Below, piece by piece: positions 1-7,803 of a DNA stretch of 64,000 bases. Within the stretch, counting starts at the first letter, position 1. The number at the start of each line of letters is the position of its first letter. Made by a program: the position numbers and the translations under genes. The notes below the pieces were generated by a model. The model searched no databases and was not told the origin of the DNA. It saw only the letters and a program-made list of their open reading frames with translations. Source of the DNA: an uncultured Lachnospiraceae bacterium (GTDB lineage: Bacteria; Bacillota; Clostridia; Lachnospirales; Lachnospiraceae). The DNA is taken from contig CANQUA010000004.1 in the NCBI GenBank assembly GCA_947626915.1, forward strand, positions 1 to 64,000. The letters run 5' to 3'.

Positions 1-1
1 T

Positions 2-76
2 GGTGGGTATAGCGCAGTTGGTTAGCGCGCCAGATTGTGGCTCTGGAGGCCCAGGGTTCGAGTCCCTGTATCCACC
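2..76 (+). tRNA. tRNA-His (GTG)
   Basis: The cloverleaf is complete. Acceptor arm GTGGGTA pairs with TATCCAC, the anticodon loop TTGTGGC sits inside a CCAGA/TCTGG stem, and the T-arm carries GGTTCGAGTCC. A G just before the acceptor stem can pair with the C after it, the tRNA-His identity feature. The CCA end is not clearly encoded. Confidence 0.97.
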
Positions 77-90
77 CTCCTTTGAAAATG

Positions 91-110
91 GGCCGGCGAC
101 GGCTTTTTTT
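91..110 (+). terminator. weak terminator-like hairpin after tRNA-His
   Basis: A short GCCG-GCGA-CGGC hairpin is followed directly by seven T residues. The stem has only four strong pairs, so this is a tentative terminator or processing site between the two tRNA genes. Confidence 0.35.
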
Positions 111-208
111 CTTACGAAGAATCTTACTTTGTGTTATGACAGCAGCTGCTGAGAAAACAGATGAACGGTGCGAGATGATCTCGATGAGATACATGAGGAC
201 CTGCATTT

Positions 209-280
209 TGGGCTATCGCCAAGCGGTAAGGCACAGGACTTTGACTCCTGCATTCGTTGGTTCGAATCCAACTAGCCCAG
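209..280 (+). tRNA. tRNA-Gln (TTG)
   Basis: Acceptor arm TGGGCTA pairs with TAGCCCA. The anticodon stem CAGGA/TCCTG encloses loop CTTTGAC, giving anticodon TTG, and the T-arm is GTTGG-TTCGAAT-CCAAC. The discriminator is G. Confidence 0.97.
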
Positions 281-283
281 CTG

Positions 284-321
284 ATAAAGTATCAATATAG
301 GGTTATTGGTACTTTATTTTT
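284..321 (+). terminator. intrinsic terminator after tRNA-Gln
   Basis: A 14-bp stem (ATAAAGTATCAATA with TATTGGTACTTTAT, one G-U pair) encloses a 6-nt loop and runs into TTTTT. It lies four bases after tRNA-Gln and should end the tRNA transcript. Confidence 0.85.
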
Positions 322-486
322 ATCCTTTTATCCCGGCTGTACCGTATAGTTGGGACGCCGGATGCGTTTGCCGCGGGCGTCCGGGGTATGCGGGCGGCAA
401 ACGTGTGGGGTTTGGGCGGACGCCGGACGGCGGGAGGCATCCCGGGGACCGGCGGAAAATAAAACAGGACGCGAGGAGGGAAGCGT

Positions 487-996
487 ATGAAGTACACATC
501 GGCGGAAGCGGCCAAATTGCTTCGCAAACTGAATGAAGAAAAGAATTCCCTGATGAAACGGGAAGAACTCAGCAGCGTCTTTATCGCGGCGGTAGGCGAG
601 AATGTGGAAGACGTGCGGCCGGAGTATGATTACCGGAAAACGCAGGACGGACTGGAAGAACTGGACCGAAAGATCCGGGTGCTGAAGCATGCGCTGAACG
701 TTTTCAATCTCACTCAGACGGTGCCGGGATTTGATATGACCATCGATCAGGTCCTCGTCTATATCCCGCAGCTTTCTGCGCAAAAAGCGAAACTGTTCGG
801 GATGGCGTCCCGTCTCCCGCGGGAGCGGATGGCCGCGTACGGGCGCGGTTCGAGCAGCATCATCGAATACAGCTACGCCAATTTCGACATCGCGCAGGCC
901 CAGGCCGATTATGAGAAAGTGTCGGAAGAACTGGCCAGGCTCCAGACCGCGCTGGATGTAGTCAACAATACGGAACAGCTGGAGCTTCCGTTTTAA
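487..996 (+). CDS. conserved hypothetical helical protein (169 aa)
   Basis: The ATG is preceded by a GGAGGGAAGCGT ribosome-binding region. The protein is charged and mostly helical: heptad-like stretches at about residues 5-70 (KLLRKLNEEKNSLMKREEL, KTQDGLEELDRKIRVLKHAL) and again near 140-160. A middle segment NLTQTVPGFDMTIDQ looks like a conserved core. I see no signal peptide, membrane segment or catalytic motif. It resembles uncharacterised Clostridia proteins of similar length, but I cannot assign a function. It appears to stand alone between the tRNA terminator and the hairpins downstream. Confidence 0.75.
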   Translation: MKYTSAEAAKLLRKLNEEKNSLMKREELSSVFIAAVGENVEDVRPEYDYRKTQDGLEELDRKIRVLKHALNVFNLTQTVPGFDMTIDQVLVYIPQLSAQKAKLFGMASRLPRERMAAYGRGSSSIIEYSYANFDIAQAQADYEKVSEELARLQTALDVVNNTEQLELPF

Positions 997-1215
997 GCGT
1001 TTTTCATGAACGGGCCGCCTCTTTCCGGGGCGGTTTCCCGGGACGGAACAGGCATTTCCCAAAATCTGAGGCCTATGGCAGAATACGTTCAGGGTTTACG
1101 TTCGGGTTTTCCGTTATTCCTTTTGGTTATACGTTTATGTTCAAAGACTGGGGAAACGCTGATTTGAATCCGGATCGATGCCGTTTTGTCCGAAAACTTG
1201 CCCGCCTTGTGCGGG

Positions 1216-1251
1216 CGGCGGCCGAAGTACGGTTACAGGCCGCCGGTTTTT
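1216..1251 (+). terminator. intrinsic terminator in the 997-1321 intergenic region
   Basis: CGGCGGCC and GGCCGCCG form an 8-bp GC stem with a 14-nt loop, followed by a T run. A weaker CCGCC/GGCGG hairpin lies just after the upstream gene near 1014-1033. This stronger one is about 220 bases downstream of that gene and 70 bases before the MNT start, so it could end a longer transcript or attenuate the MNT/HEPN pair. Nothing else is recognisable between 1036 and 1215. Confidence 0.7.
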
Positions 1252-1321
1252 GTCTCTAAACAAAGGTTTTTATTGAAAAGCCTGCCGCAATTATTTATAA
1301 TTGATAGAAAGGAAGGTGGCG

Positions 1322-1660
1322 ATGATCTTGTATCCGGTGGTTCAGAATGAAATAGGAGAGTTCACGGCCTTGGTGAAGGAATGCTTTGGCGGGAGTCTGG
1401 AAAAGATCATCCTGTACGGTTCCTATGCCAGAGGGGATTATGATGAAACTTCTGATATCGACATCATGGTGCTTGTATCGCTTCCTGACGAAGAGATCCG
1501 GCGAAATGAAAACCGTATTTATGACGAGGCATTTGAGCTGGAACTCAAGTACGGAAAAGTCCTGTCGCCGGTGATCCGAAATCAGGACTTTTTCGAGTAT
1601 TGGTCAGACACGCTTCCTTTTTACAGAAATGTCAGAACGGAGGGAGTGGAGATCGCATGA
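1322..1660 (+). CDS. MNT-type minimal nucleotidyltransferase (antitoxin-like)
   Basis: About 112 aa. The nucleotidyltransferase signature is visible as GSYARGDYDETSDIDIMV, that is GSxARG followed by DxD, typical of MNT proteins paired with HEPN toxins. In characterised HEPN/MNT pairs the MNT protein AMPylates the HEPN toxin to silence it. The ORF is open from a TTG at 1301, but AAGGAAGG sits at the right distance from the ATG at 1322, so I prefer that start. It overlaps the next gene by four bases (ATGA), a sign of translational coupling. The pair lies beside tRNA-Leu, a common site for accessory genes. Confidence 0.88.
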   Translation: MILYPVVQNEIGEFTALVKECFGGSLEKIILYGSYARGDYDETSDIDIMVLVSLPDEEIRRNENRIYDEAFELELKYGKVLSPVIRNQDFFEYWSDTLPFYRNVRTEGVEIA

Positions 1661-2049
1661 CAGAGAAACAGAAGGAATTGTGCAATTACCGGCTGGCTCA
1701 GGCAGAAGAGACATTGCGGAGTTCAAAACTGTGTCTGGAAAATCGTTTTTATAAGGATGCGCTCAACCGTTCTTATTACGCGGCGTTTTATGGGGTAAAG
1801 GCGGTTTTAGCTCTGGCAGATATTGACTTCAAAAGACATAAGGATGTGATTGCATATTTTAACCAATATTATGTGGCATCCGGCATGTTTGAGAGTGCGG
1901 TGGGGAAACGTCTTGCGCGTCTCCAGAAAAAGAGGGAAAGCGGTGACTATGATGATTTCTTCATCGTATCTCGGGAAGAAGCGGAGGAGCAACTCCAGTC
2001 GGCGGAAGCAGTATTGAAAGCAATCCGGCAATATCTGGGAAAAGAATAG
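1657..2049 (+). CDS. HEPN-domain protein (toxin-like partner of MNT)
   Basis: About 130 aa, all-helical. The start is the ATG overlapping the MNT stop codon, not the longer track start at 1600. It carries the HEPN motif region NRSYYAAFYGVKAVL and the following KRHKDVIAYFNQYYV, as in PF05168 proteins. HEPN proteins in MNT pairs are usually RNases, but the usual Rx4-6H spacing is not obvious here, so activity is uncertain. The adjacent, coupled MNT gene supports a type VII-like HEPN/MNT module; a role in growth arrest or phage defence is inference. Confidence 0.85.
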   Translation: MTEKQKELCNYRLAQAEETLRSSKLCLENRFYKDALNRSYYAAFYGVKAVLALADIDFKRHKDVIAYFNQYYVASGMFESAVGKRLARLQKKRESGDYDDFFIVSREEAEEQLQSAEAVLKAIRQYLGKE

Positions 2050-2088
2050 GAGGTCTCTTTGACGTGTGGCCATTTGAGAAATTTAGTG

Positions 2089-2117
2089 TTGCACGGATGG
2101 AGAAAATAGTGTATAAT
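2089..2117 (+). promoter_or_regulatory. promoter of tRNA-Leu
   Basis: TTGCAC, a 17-base spacer and a perfect TATAAT end about 38 bases before the tRNA-Leu 5' end. This suits a housekeeping sigma-A promoter driving the tRNA alone. Confidence 0.75.
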
Positions 2118-2155
2118 TCGGTTACATCATTGATCATGGCATCATTACCAGATAT

Positions 2156-2235
<80 letters not shown>

Positions 2236-2659
2236 TACATTGTTTCAATCTGCTATAAAAATTCAGTTGTTCTGATATATGATAAGAGTCATAGTACTAT
2301 GTCTGACTTGTCCGTTCCCTAATCGCTGTCTGTGAAATGATTCGTATAATAGATACGATGGAGGTCTAAAGGTAACCTACTGGAAGTTGAACTGTCGACG
2401 GAGTGCGTTTTCTAGCGGCAAGGCGTTGCTGAAAGAGATGTACTTGTCAATGTTTGAGACAACGAAGAAATGAATAATGTTAATCTGGGAGCAGGGAGCA
2501 GTATATGGGGGCTGGGCATCATGTATGAGAGTTGGTTGCCAGTATAAATCCAAGGGAGCAAAGAACAAGCGATTTTTCTGCCTACGCTTAACATTCACAA
2601 AAATGAAGTACATATAAAGCAAAGAAAGGGAGCCTCAACGGCCCCCAGTCTCCGAGAGT
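2236..2659. other. gene-free, AT-richer stretch after tRNA-Leu
   Basis: About 420 bases with no convincing ORF, terminator or repeat. Base composition is visibly more AT-rich than the flanking genes, and short ORFs on the minus strand lack ribosome-binding sites. It may be the scar of an element once integrated at tRNA-Leu, but I found no attachment-site duplication. Confidence 0.4.
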
Positions 2660-3280
2660 TTGCCGGATTCCATGCGGCAGCGCAGGGCGATTCCCTTTGT
2701 GCGGGCGTACGCCGCTGAAAGCGGAGAGAACCTGCCCTGTCTGTCGGCGGAATGCGATGATGATACGAGAATTGGGCAGCTCCCCCTGTTGTTTGACAAA
2801 CCTCTGTATGGGAAACGAAAGGCCATTCTGACGGAGGAAATGAGCCGGTTTCTTGAATGGTTGAATTTTGATGTTTCTTCTCTTATCGCGGCCGTTTCTG
2901 AAAATATACGGAATGCCCTTTCCGGCGGGAATGGCAGAGCGTTGGAAATATTTGCCCTTTACGTCCGGGGGGAAACGCCGGAATCGATAGGGAATCGTTA
3001 TGGAATTACGCGGGAGCGCGTCAGGCAAATAGAGAAAAAGGGCGAAGAAATATTCTGGAATATATATAAAAAACAGAAATACGATCTGATCATGCTCCTC
3101 TATGCGTCGCGCAGCGGAGACAGCGTCCTTCCTTTCAATGAGGTCAGGGAAGCAGTAGGGGATACGCTCGCAACGGTTTTACGGACTTTTGTCCGGTATA
3201 AAGCGAATCACAGCCTTTATGATTACGTAAAGGAACTTGACGCCATTGTGATAAAAACGGGTGAGACAGAGGACGGATAG
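2660..3280 (+). CDS. sigma-70 region 4-like HTH protein, possibly 5'-truncated
   Basis: Up to 206 aa. The centre carries a clear sigma-region-4 helix-turn-helix: TPESIGNRYGITRERVRQIE closely matches the -35-binding helix of primary sigma factors. No region 2 precedes it, so it is not a standard sigma factor. The N-terminal part and the C-terminal 75 residues are not recognised. The reading frame opens at a TTG (2660) or ATG (2672), neither with a good ribosome-binding site, and the gene follows the gene-free tRNA-Leu flank. A remnant of a longer gene is therefore plausible. DNA binding is likely; the target is unknown. Confidence 0.65.
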   Translation: MPDSMRQRRAIPFVRAYAAESGENLPCLSAECDDDTRIGQLPLLFDKPLYGKRKAILTEEMSRFLEWLNFDVSSLIAAVSENIRNALSGGNGRALEIFALYVRGETPESIGNRYGITRERVRQIEKKGEEIFWNIYKKQKYDLIMLLYASRSGDSVLPFNEVREAVGDTLATVLRTFVRYKANHSLYDYVKELDAIVIKTGETEDG

Positions 3281-3287
3281 AACGAAA

Positions 3288-3318
3288 GCGGGGCATCTGA
3301 AACCAATCGGATGCCCCG
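3288..3318. terminator. hairpin between convergent genes
   Basis: CGGGGCATC and GATGCCCCG form a 9-bp stem between the converging HTH and LacI genes. On the minus strand it is followed by TTTCGTT, so it may serve mainly as the LacI-gene terminator. There is no T run on the plus strand. Confidence 0.5.
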
Positions 3319-3326
3319 GCGTTGGT

Positions 3327-4397
3327 CTACCCTTCCGTCGAATCTCTGTAGATCAGCTCTGTCTCTGTATACATGATCCGGTAATGCAGCGACGGTTCTT
3401 TGATGCGCGACAGCAGGAGCTGTACGGCCGCGAAGCCCATGATCTGGCTGTGGATATGGATCGTGGTCAGGGTCGGCGTCATGACCCGGGACTCCGGGGA
3501 ATCGTCGAAGCCGCAGAGCCAGACATCCTTCGGAACAGATTTGCCGAGCTTCTTCAGCGCCGTGAGAGTGTCGATCGCGACGAAGTCATTGGCGCAGAGA
3601 AATACGTCCGGAAGCCGTTTGAGTTTGCGGAGCTTTTTTTCCAGGTAACCGAGGTAGGCGTTTCTGTCCGGAGAAACCGTGCCGTCCGAGGCCCGGATGA
3701 GGCAGCAGTCTTCATCGACCGGCAGTCCCAGGGTATACATGGCATTGCGGAACGCCATATAGCGCTCATAGAAGGACTGGCAGTGAAGGTATTCGCCGAT
3801 GAAGCCGATCCTGGACTTGCCGCGGATGGCCATTTCTTTCACGAAACGGCCGATCTCGGTCTGATTGTCCATATACAGCCGGTCTGCTTCCAGCGGGTAG
3901 TCGAAGCAGCCGGCAGGCGTATCGATGAAGAGAACCGGGAGCCCCTGGCGGCAGAGCATATGGCTGTAAGCATGGTCGAAAATTTCCACGCATACAATGC
4001 CGGCGGTCCTGGAAGGATTAAAGGAGACCGGCAGACGGCAGGCGGGCCGGTCCTCGGGGGAGACCCGGTGCAGAGTCAGGCTGTATCCTGCCTGGGTCAG
4101 CTCATGCTGGAGCTTGTCCAGGATCACGGAAGCCACATGGGAGCTTCCGAGGGCGGAACCGGTCAGCAGAGCGATCTCCCGCTTATCGGTGGGCCCGGGG
4201 GAGGCCGGAGAGGTTCTGGCCGGATCGGCAAGCGTCATGTAGGAGAATTGTTTGTAGCCCATTTCCTGGGCTTTCTTAAGTACCTTTTCCCTGGTCGCAT
4301 CGGCCAGAATCCCCGTATTGTTAATTGCTTTGGATACGGTATTGCGCGAGATGCCAAGCGCGTCCGCAATATCCTGTATCGTGACCCGTTCCGCCAT
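3327..4397 (-). CDS. LacI-family transcriptional regulator
   Basis: 356 aa from the ATG preceded by AAGGAGGA; the track's longer start at 4457 has no such site. The N-terminus is a LacI helix-turn-helix (VTIQDIADALGISRNTVSKA), followed by a periplasmic-binding-protein-like sensor domain. That domain includes AGIVCVEIFDH near the start and FLCANDFVAIDTLTALKKLG and WLCGFDDSPESRVMTPTLTTI near the end, the last a hallmark of LacI effector domains. The natural ligand is probably a sugar, but no sugar operon adjoins it, so the regulon is unknown. It has its own promoter. Confidence 0.93.
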   Translation of the reverse strand: MAERVTIQDIADALGISRNTVSKAINNTGILADATREKVLKKAQEMGYKQFSYMTLADPARTSPASPGPTDKREIALLTGSALGSSHVASVILDKLQHELTQAGYSLTLHRVSPEDRPACRLPVSFNPSRTAGIVCVEIFDHAYSHMLCRQGLPVLFIDTPAGCFDYPLEADRLYMDNQTEIGRFVKEMAIRGKSRIGFIGEYLHCQSFYERYMAFRNAMYTLGLPVDEDCCLIRASDGTVSPDRNAYLGYLEKKLRKLKRLPDVFLCANDFVAIDTLTALKKLGKSVPKDVWLCGFDDSPESRVMTPTLTTIHIHSQIMGFAAVQLLLSRIKEPSLHYRIMYTETELIYRDSTEG

Positions 4398-4480
4398 GAA
4401 AGTCCTCCTTTGCATTCCGCCAGCGTGCCGTCCGGCTCCTGCCGTTTGTCCGGACACGGAACCGTTTTCTGTCAGCTATT

Positions 4481-4509
4481 ATTATAATGCACAAACGGCG
4501 CTGTGCCAA
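4481..4509 (-). promoter_or_regulatory. promoter of the LacI gene
   Basis: Reading on the minus strand: TTGGCA, 17-base spacer, TATAAT, about 84 bases before the LacI start codon. The long 5' region leaves room for autoregulatory operators, though I see no strong palindrome. Confidence 0.75.
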
Positions 4510-4562
4510 ATACAAAATGTAAAAATTTCATCCTAATTACAGAAGTAATCGGAACTGTATTT

Positions 4563-6953
4563 TTACATATGCACAAATGGCTCCGGCTGCTGCTGGGTTT
4601 CCGCTCCGCTGTCCGGAATCCGCCATACCGTCGATACTTTGAACAGATCGTCGTCCAGCTGGATCTCCAACCGCCCGCCCTGCAGCTCCGTGAAGCTCTT
4701 GGCGATGGCCAGTCCCAGACCGCTGCCCTCTGTGTTGCGGGAGGCGTCCCCGCGGACAAAACGGTCGGTGAGTTCGGAGGGATTGACGTGCAGCTCATCG
4801 GCGGAAATATTTTTTAATGTGACAGTCAGTTCCCCGTCCGCGACGGTACCGGTGACGTAGACCCGCGTACCGGCGAGGGCGTATTTGGCGATGTTTCCGA
4901 ACAGATTCTCGTAAATCCGATAGGTTTTCTGGCTGTCCAAGGGCAGGATCACCTTCTGCTCCGGCAGGTTCATCCGCATGTCCAGGCGGGCGGCGGTCAG
5001 CTGGTCGGACATTTCGATGGCCACCTGCCGGACCAGGTTTAAAATATCCACATCCATGATATTGAGCTGGACGGTGCGGGAGGTGGCCTTGCTGATCTCA
5101 AACAGGTCTTCGATCAGAACTTTCAGCCGCAGCGCCTTGGTCTCCAGGGTATCCAGATATTTGATCCGCTGTTCCGCCGTGGTTTCCTTATCCTTCAGCA
5201 GACCGATGTAGGTAATGATGGCGGTCAGCGGCGTCTTCAGGTCGTGGGAGACGTTGGTGATCAGTTCTGTTTTCATCCGCTGGCTCTTGATCTCCTCATC
5301 CACGGCGCGGCGGAAGCCCTGCTGGATGCGGGTGATCTGCTGCTTGAAGGGCTCGAAAATGCCCAGATCGGCGGTGATGGACACGTCCAGATTGCCGTTG
5401 GCGATCTCGTTGGTGGCGACCAGGATCTGGCGGTACTGTTCCTGGAGGTCGCCGGCGTATTTTTTCAATATGAAATAGAGGATCACTGAGTAAGCCGCGA
5501 TGAACGGCAGGGCTTTGCTCCATAAAAAGCGGGAGATCAGCATCAGCACCGCGTTGGCGGCGATCAGGCGCAGGATTATCATGTGGACCGGCCGGGTCAC
5601 GTCTAAATGGGTCAGGGTCTGGTAAAAGCCGAGGGCTTTCGAGTATGCGAACGGGAAAATGCGGAAGACGGAGCTGTGTTCCCGCAGATAGCCGCGCAGT
5701 CCCAGGCGCCACACCGGCCGCAGCAGGCTGCCCGCGCACCAGGCCAGGAAAAACAGGAAAGACAGGAGAGACAGGTACACGGCCGCGGCTCCTATGGACA
5801 AGAGGCGGCCGGAGGCGCCGGAGAGCATCAGGATCACGTAATGGACGCTGGCGAGCAGGCCCAGAAGCAGCGCCGCGGCGATCTCAGCGGCGTATCCTGG
5901 GACCGCGGGAAATTTCGGCACGAAAGGCAGAAACGCGCACAGGAGCACAGCCAGGCAGGCCAGCACATAGAACCGGTCGACGCCGGCCCGCATGAATCCG
6001 GAGTACTGTTCCCGGTACAGATTGGTGTAGGCGCCGTACTGGAGAGAGAGCCCGCCGCTGAAACGGTGCATTTTTTCCCAGGTGGAGAGGCGCAGGCCGT
6101 AGACGATCCGGCAGTTTCGGATCGGGGTCTCATGGGTATAACGGTTAAAGATCTCCATGGAGAGGTTTTCATAGGTGATGACGGAATCGCTGGGCAGAGC
6201 GAAATCGCCGGTCAGCTGGGAGGCGTACCGGAATACAGTCTCGCTGTCCGCGGATGTGCCGCGGGCGGGTTCCATTGTGAAGAAATCATTTCCTGCGGTA
6301 TAGGCGTCGTATGCTTCGGATGTGCCGGCAATGGTGTAGGAGTCGTTTACCGTGGCCGCGCCGACAGAGGAATATCCGTTTTCATCGAAATCAAATTCCA
6401 GCAGAAGATAGTAGGGGGATCCGTCCGAGGGGAAAGAGGCCGTGCCGGAGTTGGTCAGGACCGCGTCGCCGTCCGGAGGGCCGATCCAGTAGTCGTAGAT
6501 GATGCTGAGAGCGCTGAAAGAGGATTCCAGTCCCGAAAAATAATCGCTGAGATTCAGCAAGGCGTCGTTGAACGAGTTTAGGAGCAGGTCCGCGTCAGCG
6601 TAGGAAGCGCTGCCGTCCGAATATTCTTCCGGATATTCGGAATCGTCTTCCGCATCGTCTGCCCGGTACTGCCCCTGCAGGAGCTGATCGACGGGAGAAC
6701 CGGCGTCGATCGGATAATACAGGTCCGTGTAGCTTAATCCGGAGGCGTTCCGGAAATTGTAATAGTTTCGGTACAGGATCTGGTTGAACTGATAAAGGGT
6801 CTGGATGTTTTCCGCCGATGTGACGGGGTTCGTCATTTGGGCTTCCGCCTGCGACCGGAACCAGCTGAGACGCGACAGGAACAGCAGGCCGAATGCCAGG
6901 CTGACGGCGGCCCCCGTCAGGAGCCAGGGAAGAGCTTTCCGTTTTTCTTTCAT
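4563..6953 (-). CDS. membrane sensor histidine kinase
   Basis: 796 aa. I start it at the ATG with GAAAGGAT upstream, just 13 bases after the response-regulator stop. A first membrane helix (about 10-30) precedes a ~300-residue acidic extracellular region. Several membrane helices follow (near 340-500), then a HisKA box (NVSHDLKTPLTAI, His about 569), an N box near NLFGNIAKYA and a G box (GSGLGLAIAKS). The kinase core is VanS/BaeS-like, but the large extracytoplasmic part and many membrane helices suggest direct ligand or envelope sensing. It should phosphorylate the regulator encoded upstream in the same operon. Confidence 0.92.
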   Translation of the reverse strand: MKEKRKALPWLLTGAAVSLAFGLLFLSRLSWFRSQAEAQMTNPVTSAENIQTLYQFNQILYRNYYNFRNASGLSYTDLYYPIDAGSPVDQLLQGQYRADDAEDDSEYPEEYSDGSASYADADLLLNSFNDALLNLSDYFSGLESSFSALSIIYDYWIGPPDGDAVLTNSGTASFPSDGSPYYLLLEFDFDENGYSSVGAATVNDSYTIAGTSEAYDAYTAGNDFFTMEPARGTSADSETVFRYASQLTGDFALPSDSVITYENLSMEIFNRYTHETPIRNCRIVYGLRLSTWEKMHRFSGGLSLQYGAYTNLYREQYSGFMRAGVDRFYVLACLAVLLCAFLPFVPKFPAVPGYAAEIAAALLLGLLASVHYVILMLSGASGRLLSIGAAAVYLSLLSFLFFLAWCAGSLLRPVWRLGLRGYLREHSSVFRIFPFAYSKALGFYQTLTHLDVTRPVHMIILRLIAANAVLMLISRFLWSKALPFIAAYSVILYFILKKYAGDLQEQYRQILVATNEIANGNLDVSITADLGIFEPFKQQITRIQQGFRRAVDEEIKSQRMKTELITNVSHDLKTPLTAIITYIGLLKDKETTAEQRIKYLDTLETKALRLKVLIEDLFEISKATSRTVQLNIMDVDILNLVRQVAIEMSDQLTAARLDMRMNLPEQKVILPLDSQKTYRIYENLFGNIAKYALAGTRVYVTGTVADGELTVTLKNISADELHVNPSELTDRFVRGDASRNTEGSGLGLAIAKSFTELQGGRLEIQLDDDLFKVSTVWRIPDSGAETQQQPEPFVHM

Positions 6954-6966
6954 GGGTCTATCCTTT

Positions 6967-7677
6967 CTAATGTTTCTCGATCTTGTAGCCGACGCCCCAT
7001 ACAACCTTCAGATATTTGGGATTTTTCGGGTCGATTTCGATCTTTTCCCGGATGTTGCGGACGTGGACCATGATCGTGTCGGTGTTGACGGCTTTTTCGT
7101 TCCAGATGCGTTCGTAGATTTCTTCGGCGGAGAACACGCGGCCGGGGTGGCGGATCAGCAGATGGACGATCTTAAATTCCAGCGGCGTCAGCTTCACCGG
7201 CTCGCCGTCCACCGTCACTTCCACCGTATCCTCGTTCAGCTCCAGTCCGCCGATGGTGTAAATGTGGTCGCTGGCGGCGGGACGGCTGGTGGCGGACAGG
7301 TATTTGGAATAGCGGCGCAGATGGGAATTGACGCGCGCCAGCAGTTCCAGAGGTGTGAAGGGCTTGGTCACGTAATCATCCGCGCCCATGTTCAGGCCCA
7401 TGATCTTGTCGACCTCCTCGGATTTGGCGGAGAGGATGATCACGGGAAATTCCCGGTCCATGGCCCGCAGCTTCATCAGCATGGTCACGCCGTCCATGAC
7501 CGGCATCATCACGTCCACGATGGCTAAGTGGATCTCTTCTCTGGCGATAATGTCCAGCCCTTCCTTTCCGTTTGCGGCGGTAGAGACCTGGTAGCCCTGG
7601 TTTTTCAGATAAATCTCAATGCCCTCGCGGATCTCTTTGTCGTCTTCGGTTACCAATATATGAAAATCCTGGTTCAT
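6967..7677 (-). CDS. OmpR/PhoB-family response regulator
   Basis: 236 aa. The receiver domain shows the acidic pair (EDD at about 11-13), phospho-acceptor Asp55 in IVDVMMP and the conserved Lys in VTKPF. A winged-helix DNA-binding domain follows (LTPLEFKIVHLL, then YERIWNEKAVNTDTIMVHVRNIR). It is the first gene of a two-gene operon with the histidine kinase. Targets are not evident; the neighbouring glycosyltransferase and DedA genes on the same strand suggest an envelope role, which is inference. Confidence 0.95.
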   Translation of the reverse strand: MNQDFHILVTEDDKEIREGIEIYLKNQGYQVSTAANGKEGLDIIAREEIHLAIVDVMMPVMDGVTMLMKLRAMDREFPVIILSAKSEEVDKIMGLNMGADDYVTKPFTPLELLARVNSHLRRYSKYLSATSRPAASDHIYTIGGLELNEDTVEVTVDGEPVKLTPLEFKIVHLLIRHPGRVFSAEEIYERIWNEKAVNTDTIMVHVRNIREKIEIDPKNPKYLKVVWGVGYKIEKH

Positions 7678-7803
7678 CTTGTTTTCCTCACTGTAGTCTG
7701 AAAATATTCGCGGGCACCGGAGGCGGCTGCCCGGCGTCCCGGGCCGGCTGTCCGCGCACGGCGTGTCCCGGACAGGATTGGTCCGGAACGAACGTTTCGC
7801 GTC

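Noticed and set aside
3261-4487. 408-codon plus-strand ORF opposite the LacI gene
   Set aside because: Antisense shadow; the minus strand has a promoter, ribosome-binding site and a full LacI domain set.
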